This document shows positions 11,511 to 19,895 of a DNA stretch of 64,000 bases, in pieces. The position numbers and the translations under genes were made by a program. Position 1 is the stretch's first letter. Each line of letters begins with the position of its first letter. The stretch is from Alphaproteobacteria bacterium (GTDB taxonomy: Bacteria; Pseudomonadota; Alphaproteobacteria; Micropepsales; Micropepsaceae), in the NCBI GenBank assembly GCA_028871345.1, contig JAGWNK010000011.1, positions 1 through 64,000 on the forward strand. Direction: 5' to 3'. The notes below the pieces were generated by a model. It ran no database searches. It was not told the origin of the DNA and saw only the letters and a program-made list of their open reading frames with translations.

Positions 11511-11918
11511 ATGTCGAAACTCCGTTCCGAGGCAGGCTACACGCTGATGGAGCTCCTGGTGGTGCTCGCCATCCTCGGACTGCTCGCCGCCATCGCCACG
11601 CCGCTGATGCTGCACTACCTCGACAGCGCCAAGCTGCGCACTGCCAGGACCGAGGTCGCCAACATCTCGGCCAGTCTCGACCTCTTCAAGTACGACGTCG
11701 GCCGCTACCCCACGACGCGCGAAGGACTGGCGGCATTGCTGCAGGCGCCACCCGATGTCGAAGACTGGAACGGCCCTTACGCCAAGAAGCTCGACGGCTT
11801 CAACGATCCCTGGGGTCATCCTTATGTCTACCGCTCGCCGGGCGAGCACGGCAGCTTCGACCTCTACAGCTTTGGCGCCAAGCCCGGCGGCGGCAAACCC
11901 CAGATCGCGAGCTGGTGA
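11511..11918 (+). CDS. gspG: Major pseudopilin GspG
   Basis: GspG is the main subunit of the T2SS pseudopilus (135 residues). The type III prepilin signal has the cleavage glycine before YTLMELLVVLAIL with Glu at mature position 5. The body carries the GspG signature of YPTTREGLAALLQAP, DPWGHPYVYRSPGEHG and DLYSFGAKPGGG, where calcium-binding loops occur in characterised homologues. I chose ATG 11511, which has GAGGA upstream; a GTG at 11499 overlaps the gspF stop and would add four residues. It overlaps gspI as TGATG. Confidence 0.93.
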   Translation: MSKLRSEAGYTLMELLVVLAILGLLAAIATPLMLHYLDSAKLRTARTEVANISASLDLFKYDVGRYPTTREGLAALLQAPPDVEDWNGPYAKKLDGFNDPWGHPYVYRSPGEHGSFDLYSFGAKPGGGKPQIASW

Positions 11919-12289
11919 TGCGCGATCACGGTTTCACGCTCCTGGAAGTGCTGGTGGCGTTGGCCGTTCTCGGCTTGTCGCTGGGCGTGCTGACGGGCGT
12001 GTTCTCCGTCGCCCTCGATCGTCTGCACGAAGCCCGCATGCGCAGCCGGACGCTGGAGCTGGCGCAGACCCTTCTGCTGCAGGCGGAAACCGCACAAACC
12101 GATGCGCCATACTCCGGCCGGGACGGCGCCGTGCGCTGGCAGGTTGCCCAGACGCCTTACGGCAGCGACGAAGACCGCAAGAGCTGGCGCGCCCGTCCCT
12201 TCGCGGTCGCCGTGACGGTGGCCTGGCAGGATCACGGCCGCGAGCGCTCGGTGGCACTTCAGGGCCTGCACCTGGTGGCGCTGCCATGA
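11918..12289 (+). CDS. gspI: Minor pseudopilin GspI
   Basis: This 123-residue minor pseudopilin has the cleavage glycine followed by FTLLEVLVALAVLGL. The EVLVAL form of the motif is typical of GspI rather than GspH (usually ELLVVL). A short leader (MRDHG), a downstream helix with LELAQTLLLQAE and a C-terminal beta domain with WQDHGRERSVALQGL fit GspI. No separate gspH is present between gspG and this gene, so assignment as GspH cannot be fully excluded. The stop overlaps the gspJ start as ATGA. Confidence 0.85.
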   Translation: MRDHGFTLLEVLVALAVLGLSLGVLTGVFSVALDRLHEARMRSRTLELAQTLLLQAETAQTDAPYSGRDGAVRWQVAQTPYGSDEDRKSWRARPFAVAVTVAWQDHGRERSVALQGLHLVALP

Positions 12290-12891
12290 CACGGGGCGGA
12301 CGCCTTCCTTGCGACGCCGGCGTGACGCTGGTCGAACTGCTCGTTGCGCTGTCGGTGATGGGGCTGCTGAGCGTCCTGCTCCTGGGCAGTTTGGAATTCG
12401 GCTCCGGGGTCTGGAAACGCGCCGACGAGGATCTCCTCGCCACCGGTCGATCCCTGAAGCTGCAGAGCGCACTGGTGCGCGAACTGGCGCAGATCTATCC
12501 CTTCCACCGCGGCGATGCCGTCGTCTTCGACGGCGCCGCCCACGTCCTGTCCTATCTGGCGCCTGATCCGCAGGTTCCCGGTGCGCTCGACCGCGTCACG
12601 ATCTCCGTCGCGGACGGAACGCTGGTGCGCCGCTCGGTGCCAGAGCTGTCTCGATCTTCCGCGCAGGAAACGGTTCTTTCCCGCGATGTCGGCCGTCTCG
12701 ATTTTTCCTACTTCGGAGCGCAAGACGGCAAGCCTGCCGGCTGGCACAGCAACTGGCATGGTCAACCAGTGCTGCCGTCGCTCATCCGGATCGACCTGGA
12801 CGGTTCCGGCTTCGTCATGGCTCCGCGCATCCGCATCGATACGGGCTGCGTCCTCGACGCCCTGCCGGCCTACTGTCGGGAGGCGTCATGA
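12286..12891 (+). CDS. gspJ: Minor pseudopilin GspJ
   Basis: This 201-residue protein has a prepilin-type N-terminus (DAGVTLVELLVALSVMGLLSVLLLG) and a larger C-terminal domain, as expected for GspJ, which tips the pseudopilus together with I and K. The residue after the cleavage glycine is Val rather than Phe. The C-terminal half (LSRDVGRLDFSYFG, then LIRIDL) matches the general GspJ beta-sheet layout. It overlaps both neighbours by four bases (ATGA). Confidence 0.82.
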   Translation: MTRGGRLPCDAGVTLVELLVALSVMGLLSVLLLGSLEFGSGVWKRADEDLLATGRSLKLQSALVRELAQIYPFHRGDAVVFDGAAHVLSYLAPDPQVPGALDRVTISVADGTLVRRSVPELSRSSAQETVLSRDVGRLDFSYFGAQDGKPAGWHSNWHGQPVLPSLIRIDLDGSGFVMAPRIRIDTGCVLDALPAYCREAS

Positions 12892-13883
12892 CCGCCGTCA
12901 GGACCGACACAATCAACGCCGTCCTGGCCCGCTGCGGCGCTTGGCTCGATGTCTTCGCAGGCGTGCCGCAGCGCGAGGCGGCGCGACCCGTCGTATCCGT
13001 CAAGGGTGATGACGTCGCGCTGCATGGCGGAGCAGCGATGGGCGAGGTGGCACACGGTTCCCGCAGTGAACTTTCGCGCATGGTGCGGGGCAGGGACGTG
13101 ATCGTGCTGGTACCGGAGGCCGATGTGCTGCGCGCGCCTTGCGCCATCCGGGCATCGGGCGACGTCGTCGTGCGCCGCGCGCTGCGTTACGAAGTGGAAC
13201 GCCTCTGCCCGGTCGATCCGGCCACGCTCTATTTCGATTTCATCCGGCGTCCCTCGGGCCTTGAGATCCGCATGGTGCGCAAATCCGCGATCGACGAGGC
13301 GGTGGCGGCTTGCCGCGGCGCTGGCCTGGCGGTGGCCGCCATCCATTTTGCTGCCGACGAGCCCGCGGCCGACCATCGCAGCTTTCCGGTGGACAAGGCG
13401 GCGCACTTGCGCTGGCTGGCCCGGCGCTTCCGGCACGCGCTGCTCGCCGCAACCGCGGCGGCGCTGTTGTGCGCGGCGGTGCTCGGGCTTTATTTGCGCC
13501 AGGCGGTCGTGCTCGACGGGCTTTCCGGAGCGCGCGCCGAAGCCGAACTGCGCGCCGCGCGTGTGGACGCGATGGGCCGGCAGGCCGACGGGATCCGCCG
13601 CGATCTGTCGCGCCTGGCGGCGTCGAAAGAGGGACCGTTCCTCGTCGATCTGCTGGCCGATCTCACCGCCGTCCTGCCGGACGGCACCTGGGTCACTCAG
13701 CTCGTCATGGACGGCGGGCGCGTCCGCATCCAGGGCGGCTCGACGCGCGCCACCGATCTGATCGCCTTGATCGACCGCGCTCCGCACTTCGCCAATGCGC
13801 GTTTCGAGGCGCCCCTGGTGCACGACACGACTGCCGGCGTGGACCGCTTCGACCTTTCATTCGAGGCGAGGAGGGGATCTTGA
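12888..13883 (+). CDS. gspL: GspL-like assembly platform protein
   Basis: This 331-residue bitopic protein has a cytoplasmic N-terminal region of about 185 residues, one membrane segment (ALLAATAAALLCAAVLGLYL, about 185-205) and a periplasmic PilN-like tail with a coiled region and the phrase LADLTAVLPDGTWVTQL. This is the Xanthomonas-type GspL/PilN architecture that links GspE to the envelope. Assignment rests on layout and position between gspJ and gspM more than on strict motifs. It starts at ATG 12888, overlapping gspJ. Confidence 0.8.
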   Translation: MTAVRTDTINAVLARCGAWLDVFAGVPQREAARPVVSVKGDDVALHGGAAMGEVAHGSRSELSRMVRGRDVIVLVPEADVLRAPCAIRASGDVVVRRALRYEVERLCPVDPATLYFDFIRRPSGLEIRMVRKSAIDEAVAACRGAGLAVAAIHFAADEPAADHRSFPVDKAAHLRWLARRFRHALLAATAAALLCAAVLGLYLRQAVVLDGLSGARAEAELRAARVDAMGRQADGIRRDLSRLAASKEGPFLVDLLADLTAVLPDGTWVTQLVMDGGRVRIQGGSTRATDLIALIDRAPHFANARFEAPLVHDTTAGVDRFDLSFEARRGS

Positions 13884-14437
13884 ACATCGCCTCGAATGCC
13901 CGCATGACCGCGGTCTTCGGTGTCGCCGTTCTTGCCATCATAATGGCATTGGCTGTTGCCGCCTTTTCGGCGCAGCAGGAGGACACGAACGATGCCGCGC
14001 AGCAGCTCGCAGCCGCGCAGATGCGCGCGGCACAGGCGCAATCGGTTGCCCGCATGCTCAGGATTCTGAAGCTCGAAGCGAAAACGGCGCCAGGACTCGT
14101 TGCGGCCGACAGCGCCAGCCTGGCCGAGGCGCGCCTCGAAGGCGACATGAAGGCCCTGGTCGAGGCCCAAGGCGGCGAATTGCGCAGCGCCGAGCTCCAG
14201 GACGTCAAGGCATCGGGCCATCTCGAGGCCATCAGGGTCCGCTATGACCTCTCGGTTCCCGCAGCCCGCCTGGCCGCCTTCATCTATGCGGTGGAATCGC
14301 ACACGCCGTTCCTCATCGTCGATCATGTGGAGATGTCCGGCCCGATGTCGTGGCAATCGCCGGCGCCGCCGCCGGACAAGGCCTCGCGCATCGATCTGCA
14401 ATGGACGCTCCTCAGCTATCGCTGGAGGCCGGCATGA
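13880..14437 (+). CDS. gspM: GspM-like assembly platform protein
   Basis: This 185-residue protein has an N-terminal membrane anchor (VFGVAVLAIIMALAVAAF), a coiled stretch rich in Ala and Gln (NDAAQQLAAAQMRAAQAQ) and a periplasmic ferredoxin-like domain ending in the TLLSYRW-type strand. This matches the GspM/PilO layout. The start appears to be TTG 13880, overlapping the gspL stop, because GGAGGGG sits four bases upstream; ATG 13904 is the alternative. The stop overlaps the next start as ATGA. Confidence 0.78.
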   Translation: MNIASNARMTAVFGVAVLAIIMALAVAAFSAQQEDTNDAAQQLAAAQMRAAQAQSVARMLRILKLEAKTAPGLVAADSASLAEARLEGDMKALVEAQGGELRSAELQDVKASGHLEAIRVRYDLSVPAARLAAFIYAVESHTPFLIVDHVEMSGPMSWQSPAPPPDKASRIDLQWTLLSYRWRPA

Positions 14438-14934
14438 GGACGCTCGAAATCGTGCTCGGCGGCGCCTGCATGGTCCTGGCGGGCGCGCTTGCTTACGAAG
14501 CCTCGGCACCGCTGCCGGCCATCGGGAGCGATCGGCCCACCCAAAGCGGACACTTCACGGTGGCGCCAATTCCCGCGGCCGGCGCACCTTCGCCGGCTTC
14601 GGTCGCCATGGCGCAGGCCCGCCCGCTGTTCGATCCCGGCAGGCAGCCGCTGGGCGCCTTGCCCGAAGGGCCCGTACCGCCGTCGCTCGCCAACGTCACG
14701 CTGGTCGGCGTGATGATGGGCGGCCGTTCCCGCATCGCTCTGCTGCGCACGGGCAGCGATACTGCCGCAGCGAGCCTTCCCCTCGGCGGCGCCGTCGGAT
14801 CCTGGCGCATCGTCTCGATCGAACTCGATCGTGTCGGGCTGCAGGACGGCGGCGAGCACTACGAACTCATGCTGCCGGGGCGCGGCGGCAAACGGGTCTG
14901 CAACAACAAGAACAACGAGAAATGCCATGTCTAG
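14434..14934 (+). CDS. GspN/GspC-like T2SS coupling protein
   Basis: This 166-residue protein has one N-terminal membrane segment, a Pro/Ala-rich linker and a C-terminal HR-like domain (ARPLFDPGRQP, LVGVMMGGRSRIALLR, VGSWRIVSIELDRVGL). In the Xanthomonas Xps system the XpsN protein takes this place beside GspD and joins the secretin to the L/M platform, much as GspC does elsewhere. The gene ends in a Cys/Asn/Lys-rich tail (CNNKNNEKC). It overlaps gspM by four bases and gspD by eight. Confidence 0.75.
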   Translation: MRTLEIVLGGACMVLAGALAYEASAPLPAIGSDRPTQSGHFTVAPIPAAGAPSPASVAMAQARPLFDPGRQPLGALPEGPVPPSLANVTLVGVMMGGRSRIALLRTGSDTAAASLPLGGAVGSWRIVSIELDRVGLQDGGEHYELMLPGRGGKRVCNNKNNEKCHV

Positions 14935-16798
14935 AATGCGAAGCCTGCTTGTCTCCCTGTTATGGTCCGGTGCGCTGCTCGCGGCTTGCCCCCCGGCAAC
15001 CGCGGCCAGGCCGGGCGATGTGGCGGCGCAAGGCGACTTCACGATGAACTTCGCCGGCAGCGATGTGCGCGACGTGGTCAAGTCCGTATTCGGATCCTAT
15101 CTCGGCCGCGACGTGGAGATGGCCGCCGATGTCCAGGGCCCTGTGACGCTCGCCACCGAGGCTCCGCTGCAAAGAAGCCAGGTCCTGCCGCTGCTCAAGG
15201 AGGCGCTGCAGTACGCCGGCTTTGATGTCACCGAGGTCGGCGACAGGATTCGCGTGGCCATGGCCGCCGGCCCCAGGCCCGCGCATGGTGCCGATTACGG
15301 CATCGTCATCATCCCCGTCCGCTACGCCCGCACCGCGCAGATGCCAACGCTCCTTGCCAGGCTGGCGCCGACCCAGGCGGTGCTGCATGCCGATCCCGAC
15401 CACAACGCGCTGATCGTGGAGGGCAGCGAACAGGAACGCGCCGCCGTCGCCGAGGACCTGTCCATGTTCGACGCCCGCTGGCTCGAGGGCATGAGCTACG
15501 CGCTCTACACCCCGAGCTCCGTCGATGCCGAAGAATTGGTCAAGGAGCTCAAGCAGGTGATGACGGGCGTCAATCCGTCGTTGGCCGGTTCCGTGAAGCT
15601 GGTGGCGATCGATCGGCTGAATGCGGTGCTCGCGATCTCCGCGCGCAAGGAAGCGTTGGATCAGACCCAGAGCTGGGAGCAGCGCCTCGATCATCCGGGC
15701 GAAGGCACCGACAAGCGCGTCTTCGTTTATCAGGTGCAGAACGGCCGCGCGGCCGACCTCGCCGCCACCCTGTCAAAGCTGATGGGCGCCGCGCCCGCAT
15801 CGAACGATCATGCGCCTGCCAACACGTCGATTGCCGCCGTCGCCGGACCGCAGGCCCCGCCGCCCGCGCCGTCGAACGCCACCACGATCTCGGTCGGTTC
15901 GTCCGGTCCGATCTCGGTCACGGCCGACGAGAACAACAATGCCGTCGTGGTGCTGGCCACGCCGCGCGAATACGGCGCCGTCGAAGCCGCGCTGCGCAAG
16001 CTCGACGCCCCGCCGCTGCAGGTCTATCTCGAAGCTGCCATCGCCGAAGTGACGCTGACCGACGACCTGAAATACGGCGTGCAGTACTTCTATCAACCCG
16101 GCGGCGCCCACCAGATCGCGCTGTCGGACACCGCCAGCGGCGCCATCGCGCCGGCTTTTCCCGGCTTCTCCTACATGTTCAGCCGCGGCAGCAACATCAA
16201 GGTGATCCTCGATGCGCTGTCCGGCGTCACCCATGTCCAGGTCGTCTCGTCGCCCGAGCTGATGGTGCTCAACAACCAGCCGGCGACCCTGCAGGTGGGC
16301 GACCGCGTACCGATCGCCACGCAGCAGGCTGTCGGCCTCGTCACCGCCGACACTGCGATCGTCAACAGCATCCAGTATCTCGACACCGGCGTGATCCTGA
16401 AGGTCACGCCGCGCGTCAACCACGGCGGCCTCGTGATGCTCGACATCTCCCAGGAGGTCAGCCAGGTGACCAGCACGACGACTTCGAACATCGATTCGCC
16501 CACCATCCAGGAGCGCAAGATCAACAGCTCCGTCGCCGTGCAGAACGGCCAGACGGTGGCGCTGGGCGGCCTCATCATGGAAAACCATACGAACGGCAAG
16601 TCGGGCATCCCGTTCCTCAACAAGGTGCCCGTCCTCGGCAATCTGTTCGGCGACACCAGCAACAGCCATACGCGGACCGAGCTGATGGTCCTGATCACGC
16701 CTCACGTGGTCGAGAACACGGAGCAGGCCCAGGCGGTGACCAATGAGCTCAGGCGGAAATTCCCGGCGGTCCAGGCGCTCCTCGAAGCCGCGCGCTGA
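14927..16798 (+). CDS. gspD: Type II secretion secretin GspD
   Basis: GspD forms the outer-membrane channel (623 residues). After a signal peptide there is an N0 domain (FTMNFAGSDVRDVVKSVFG), then N1-N3 domains, a Pro-rich linker near residues 300-320 and the secretin core. The core shows VYLEAAIAEVTL, VVSSPELMVLNNQPA, VGDRVPIAT, LDTGVILKVTPRV, INSSVAVQNGQTVALGGLI and the C-terminal GIPFLNKVPVLGNLFG. The signal peptide ends in LLAAC, which matches a lipobox with Cys21, so the protein may be lipidated. ATG 14927 lies inside the end of the preceding gene, and the 3' end overlaps gspK by 56 bases. Confidence 0.95.
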   Translation: MSRMRSLLVSLLWSGALLAACPPATAARPGDVAAQGDFTMNFAGSDVRDVVKSVFGSYLGRDVEMAADVQGPVTLATEAPLQRSQVLPLLKEALQYAGFDVTEVGDRIRVAMAAGPRPAHGADYGIVIIPVRYARTAQMPTLLARLAPTQAVLHADPDHNALIVEGSEQERAAVAEDLSMFDARWLEGMSYALYTPSSVDAEELVKELKQVMTGVNPSLAGSVKLVAIDRLNAVLAISARKEALDQTQSWEQRLDHPGEGTDKRVFVYQVQNGRAADLAATLSKLMGAAPASNDHAPANTSIAAVAGPQAPPPAPSNATTISVGSSGPISVTADENNNAVVVLATPREYGAVEAALRKLDAPPLQVYLEAAIAEVTLTDDLKYGVQYFYQPGGAHQIALSDTASGAIAPAFPGFSYMFSRGSNIKVILDALSGVTHVQVVSSPELMVLNNQPATLQVGDRVPIATQQAVGLVTADTAIVNSIQYLDTGVILKVTPRVNHGGLVMLDISQEVSQVTSTTTSNIDSPTIQERKINSSVAVQNGQTVALGGLIMENHTNGKSGIPFLNKVPVLGNLFGDTSNSHTRTELMVLITPHVVENTEQAQAVTNELRRKFPAVQALLEAAR

Positions 16799-17582
16799 CG
16801 GCGGCTGGGCGCTCATATCGGTCCTGTGGACCGTCGCCATCCTCGCGATGCTGGCGGGGGCGGTGGAAGCGATGCTGCTCAGCTCCGCCGCGCTGGCGCA
16901 GCGCCAGTTCGAACGGGCCGAAGCGGAGGCGGCGCTCGACGGCGCGGTGGTGCGCGCCGTCCTCGGCATCGGCGACAATCGCCCGGAGCGCCGTTGGCGC
17001 GTCGACGGCAAGGCGACGACCATCGCCGTCAACGGCTTGCCGGTGGCGGTCTCGGTGCAGGATCAGTTCGGCCTGGTCGATCTCAACACCGCCGACGGCA
17101 CGGTGATCGGCCGCGTGCTGGCCGGCGCCGGCGCCAAGGCCGAAGATCTGGGGCGGTTGATTGAGCACGTCATCGACTGGCGCAGCATGTATCCCGCCCG
17201 GCGCGATGACGCGGACTATCGCGAAGCCGGACTCGCCTGGCGGCCGCGGCACGGGCCGTTTCAGTCGGTGGCGGAATTGCAGCTCGTCCTCGGCATGACG
17301 CCCGAGATCTTCCGCCGTGCCGCCCCGGCCCTGACCGTCTACAGCGGACGGCCGTCCATCGATCCGTTGGTGGCGCCGGCCCAGGCGCTGCAGGGCTTCA
17401 GCCTGGATGATCCGAATAGCGACACACCGGGCCGCGGCGTGCTGCCGGCAGGCACGGTGTTGGACGGAAGGACGTTCGCGATCGCCGCCCAGCTGCGCAT
17501 CGGCGGGCACACCTATGTCCGCAGCGCCGTTGTCATGCTCGGCGACGGCCCCAGGCCTTACGTCGTTCTGTCCTGGCAGTAG
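16743..17582 (+). CDS. gspK: Minor pseudopilin GspK
   Basis: GspK caps the pseudopilus tip with I and J. This 279-residue version has an N-terminal basic leader, a cleavage glycine and the hydrophobic helix WALISVLWTVAILAMLAGAV. As is usual for GspK, Glu at mature position 5 is absent. The large domain contains QDQFGLVDLNTADG, VIDWRSMYPARRDDADY and the helix-hairpin-helix-like PFQSVAELQLVLGMTPEIF typical of the family. It overlaps gspD in another frame and ends the operon. Confidence 0.9.
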   Translation: MSSGGNSRRSRRSSKPRADGGWALISVLWTVAILAMLAGAVEAMLLSSAALAQRQFERAEAEAALDGAVVRAVLGIGDNRPERRWRVDGKATTIAVNGLPVAVSVQDQFGLVDLNTADGTVIGRVLAGAGAKAEDLGRLIEHVIDWRSMYPARRDDADYREAGLAWRPRHGPFQSVAELQLVLGMTPEIFRRAAPALTVYSGRPSIDPLVAPAQALQGFSLDDPNSDTPGRGVLPAGTVLDGRTFAIAAQLRIGGHTYVRSAVVMLGDGPRPYVVLSWQ

Positions 17583-17585
17583 CGG

Positions 17586-18374
17586 CTACGGCCTCGGTCC
17601 ATAGAGCCACAGGATCCAGCCGGCCGCCGCCAGGAACGGGCCGAAGGCGATCCGCTGCTCCAGCGATTCTCGGCCCTTGACGAGCGATCGCGCGACGGCA
17701 AACCCCAGCGCCAGCAGCGCCGCCAGTAGGACGAGGGGCGGCAGTACGACCCACGATAGCCAGGCGCCCAGCGCACCGAGCAGCTTGGCATCGCCCAGGC
17801 CGAGCCCTTCGCGGCCCCGCAGCTTGCGGTAGGTTGCGCCCACCGCTGCGAGCGCGGCGAAGCCCGCTGCGGCGCCGATGAGATGGTCCACGACGTTCGC
17901 CCGGTCGAACAGCCAGGCCGTCGCCAGTCCGGCGAGGGCCAAGAGAAGATTGAGCACATCGGGCAGGCGCTGGGTGCGCCAGTCGATGAGGGCGAGCGCC
18001 AGCAGCAGCCAGCCCAGTATCGTGCTCGCCGCCAGAAGGCCGCCGGAATAGCGCGTCGCCGCCCACAACACTGGGGCGATCGCCGCCAGCTCGATCAGCG
18101 GATGGAAGGCGCCGACCCGCGCGCCGCAATGACGGCAGCGGCCGCGCAACGCCAGCCAGCTCACCAGTGGAACGAGGTCGCGCCAATCGAGCGCGTGTCC
18201 GCAGGCATCGCAGCGCGATCGTCCGAGGATGACGCCTTCGCATTGCCGCACCACCACGACACCGAGGAAGCTGCCGATGAAGGGCGCCACGAGCAACAGC
18301 ACGATCCACACCGGAAACGCGGAACCGATCGCCAAGTGAGTTTCCCCTCCTTCGTCCCCGCTTCGCCGCGGCAC
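17586..18374 (-). CDS. gspO: Prepilin peptidase GspO/PilD
   Basis: This integral-membrane aspartic protease cleaves and N-methylates prepilins (262 residues). The N-terminal methyltransferase domain has its zinc-binding pairs (CDACGHALDWRDLVPLVSW and CRHCGARVGAFHPLIEL). Both catalytic-Asp motifs are present: LIDWRTQRLPD and GLGDAKLLGALGAWLSW. The last part has AFGPFLA. It lies on the opposite strand, converging on gspK with a three-base gap. The start is not certain; the frame opens at 18374. Confidence 0.93.
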   Translation of the reverse strand: MPRRSGDEGGETHLAIGSAFPVWIVLLLVAPFIGSFLGVVVVRQCEGVILGRSRCDACGHALDWRDLVPLVSWLALRGRCRHCGARVGAFHPLIELAAIAPVLWAATRYSGGLLAASTILGWLLLALALIDWRTQRLPDVLNLLLALAGLATAWLFDRANVVDHLIGAAAGFAALAAVGATYRKLRGREGLGLGDAKLLGALGAWLSWVVLPPLVLLAALLALGFAVARSLVKGRESLEQRIAFGPFLAAAGWILWLYGPRP

Positions 18375-18472
18375 CGAATCATAGCCTCATCCCGCGCCGG
18401 TTGGGCAAGAACGTGCCGTTCGGCTAGCCTCTGCAGTTGGAGGGTCGGTTGTCCGTCGCTATCGTCATCGCG

Positions 18473-19396
18473 ATGGGCCGATTGCACCCCCGCCTGCCGT
18501 TGCCGCCGCTCGTCCAGGAGTGGGCCGAGGCCGCTGCCGAGGGCCTGTTTCAGCCGCAAGGCGAAATACCGTTCGATTTCGCGTCACCGCCGGGAGAAGA
18601 GGCCCTGGTACCGGCCTGCTCCTTGTCCTGGCGCATCTTCAAGAACCCTGTCGCGCTGTTCATCGGAGGTGTGGCGGCCGTGATCCTCGAGCTGGCCGAA
18701 CCTGCCGTGCGCACCGGCGTGTGGGAGCACTCCTCGTTCCGCGACGATCCTGTCCGCCGCCTGCAACGCACCGGCCGCGCCGCGATGATCACGGTCTATG
18801 GCGCGCGCTCCAGGGCCGAGGCCATGATCGCCGGCGTCGTCCGCCTGCACGAGCGCATTCACGGCACGACGCCGTCGGGTGAGCCGTTCCGTGCCGACGA
18901 TCCCGCGCTTCTCGCCTGGGTTCAGGCCACCGCGAGCTACGGCTTCGCGCAGGCGACGCACCGCTACGTGCGGCCGCTCGACGGCCGCGCGCGTGACGTC
19001 TTCTGCCGCGAGGGCCTCGCCGCCGCCCGTCTCTATGGTGCGGCTTCGGCGCCGGCCTCCGAGACGGAGCGCCGGGCTTTGTTCGATTCCATGCGGACCA
19101 GGCTGGAGCCGTCGCCGATCATCTTCGATTTTCTGTCGATCATGCGCGAAGCGCAGGCATTTCCCGGGCCGCTTGCCGGTCTGCAGCGGCTTCTCCTGCG
19201 CGCCGCCATCGAGATCACGCCCGCCTGGGTGCGTAGGCGGCTGGGCCTGACGAAGTCCTTCGGTCTGCGATCCTGGGAAACGCCGATCGTCCGCCAGGCA
19301 GCCGGTCTTGCGGGCAGCATCCTGCTGCGCTCCAGTCCAGCCGTACGCTCATGCCTCCGGCTTGGACTTCCCGCCGATTATCTCTACCGCGACTGA
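18473..19396 (+). CDS. DUF2236 / MpaB-type oxygenase family protein
   Basis: This roughly 307-residue protein resembles the MpaB/DUF2236 family, whose characterised members (latex-clearing protein, fungal MpaB) are b-type haem oxygenases. Matching features are the LVQEWAEAAAEGL start, RIFKNPVALFIGGVAAVILELAEPAV, HSSFRDDPVRRLQRTGRAAMITVYG, VVRLHERIHG (a candidate haem-ligand His region), DPALLAWVQATASYGFAQA and a late DFLSIMREAQAFPGP. ATG 18473 is assumed; TTG 18449 with GGAGGG upstream would add eight residues. It diverges from gspO. The substrate is unknown. Confidence 0.82.
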   Translation: MGRLHPRLPLPPLVQEWAEAAAEGLFQPQGEIPFDFASPPGEEALVPACSLSWRIFKNPVALFIGGVAAVILELAEPAVRTGVWEHSSFRDDPVRRLQRTGRAAMITVYGARSRAEAMIAGVVRLHERIHGTTPSGEPFRADDPALLAWVQATASYGFAQATHRYVRPLDGRARDVFCREGLAAARLYGAASAPASETERRALFDSMRTRLEPSPIIFDFLSIMREAQAFPGPLAGLQRLLLRAAIEITPAWVRRRLGLTKSFGLRSWETPIVRQAAGLAGSILLRSSPAVRSCLRLGLPADYLYRD

Positions 19397-19783
19397 TCAG
19401 TCGGCGACCGAGCCGGCTTCGATCGTCATGCCCTCCTCGCCGTGGCCCAGGAGCCAGCGGTTCAGCTTGGTCGTAAGCGCGATCAAGGCGCGGCGCAGCC
19501 ACGACTTGGCCCGGAAGTGCGAAGCGAATTCGCGATTGATCTGCAGCGGCCGCCAGTAGTTCGTGCGCCAACTATCGAAGCTGTCCGACAGGGCACGTTC
19601 CTGTTCGGGGCGGATCATCAGGAAGGCGCAGTCGCACTCGGCGCGAATTTGCACGTGTCCGCCGGGTTCGAATTTGAAGCTGTGCCGGCTTGGTGTATGG
19701 CGCAGCCAGCTGCCCCGCATGTCGAAATCTTCGGGCGTCGTGCGCAGCGAAGTCATCATTGGTTGGACATCAAGATAAGCCAT
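19397..19783 (-). CDS. Uncharacterised 128-residue protein
   Basis: I do not recognise this family. The product (MAYLDVQPMMTSLRTTPEDF onward) has no signal peptide or membrane segment. It has a central Cys pair (RAECDCAFLMIRPEQ), a WRTNYWRPLQINREFASHF stretch and a basic C-terminal part (RAKSWLRRALIALTTKLNRW). ATG 19783 is chosen because GGAG lies eight bases upstream; ATG 19795 is less well placed. It is divergent from the sulfotransferase across a 192-base gap, so a functional link to that gene is possible but unproven. Confidence 0.65.
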   Translation of the reverse strand: MAYLDVQPMMTSLRTTPEDFDMRGSWLRHTPSRHSFKFEPGGHVQIRAECDCAFLMIRPEQERALSDSFDSWRTNYWRPLQINREFASHFRAKSWLRRALIALTTKLNRWLLGHGEEGMTIEAGSVAD

Positions 19784-19845
19784 TACGTTCTCCATTCCTT
19801 GGTTCCCGGGCAGCGCGGTGCCGCAATCCCCGGCCATCCGTTAAC

Positions 19846-19862
19846 GGCGCCTTCGGGGCGCC
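19846..19862. other. GGCGCC hairpin with TTCGG loop
   Basis: A perfect inverted repeat GGCGCC is separated by TTCGG and extendable by one C:G pair on the outside. It lies in the divergent gap upstream of the sulfotransferase. It is not followed by a clear T run on either strand, so it may be a stable 5' mRNA hairpin or a repeat remnant rather than a terminator. Confidence 0.4.
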
Positions 19863-19895
19863 GGTTCCACGAAAAAAGGAAGGAGGAGGCCCGCC

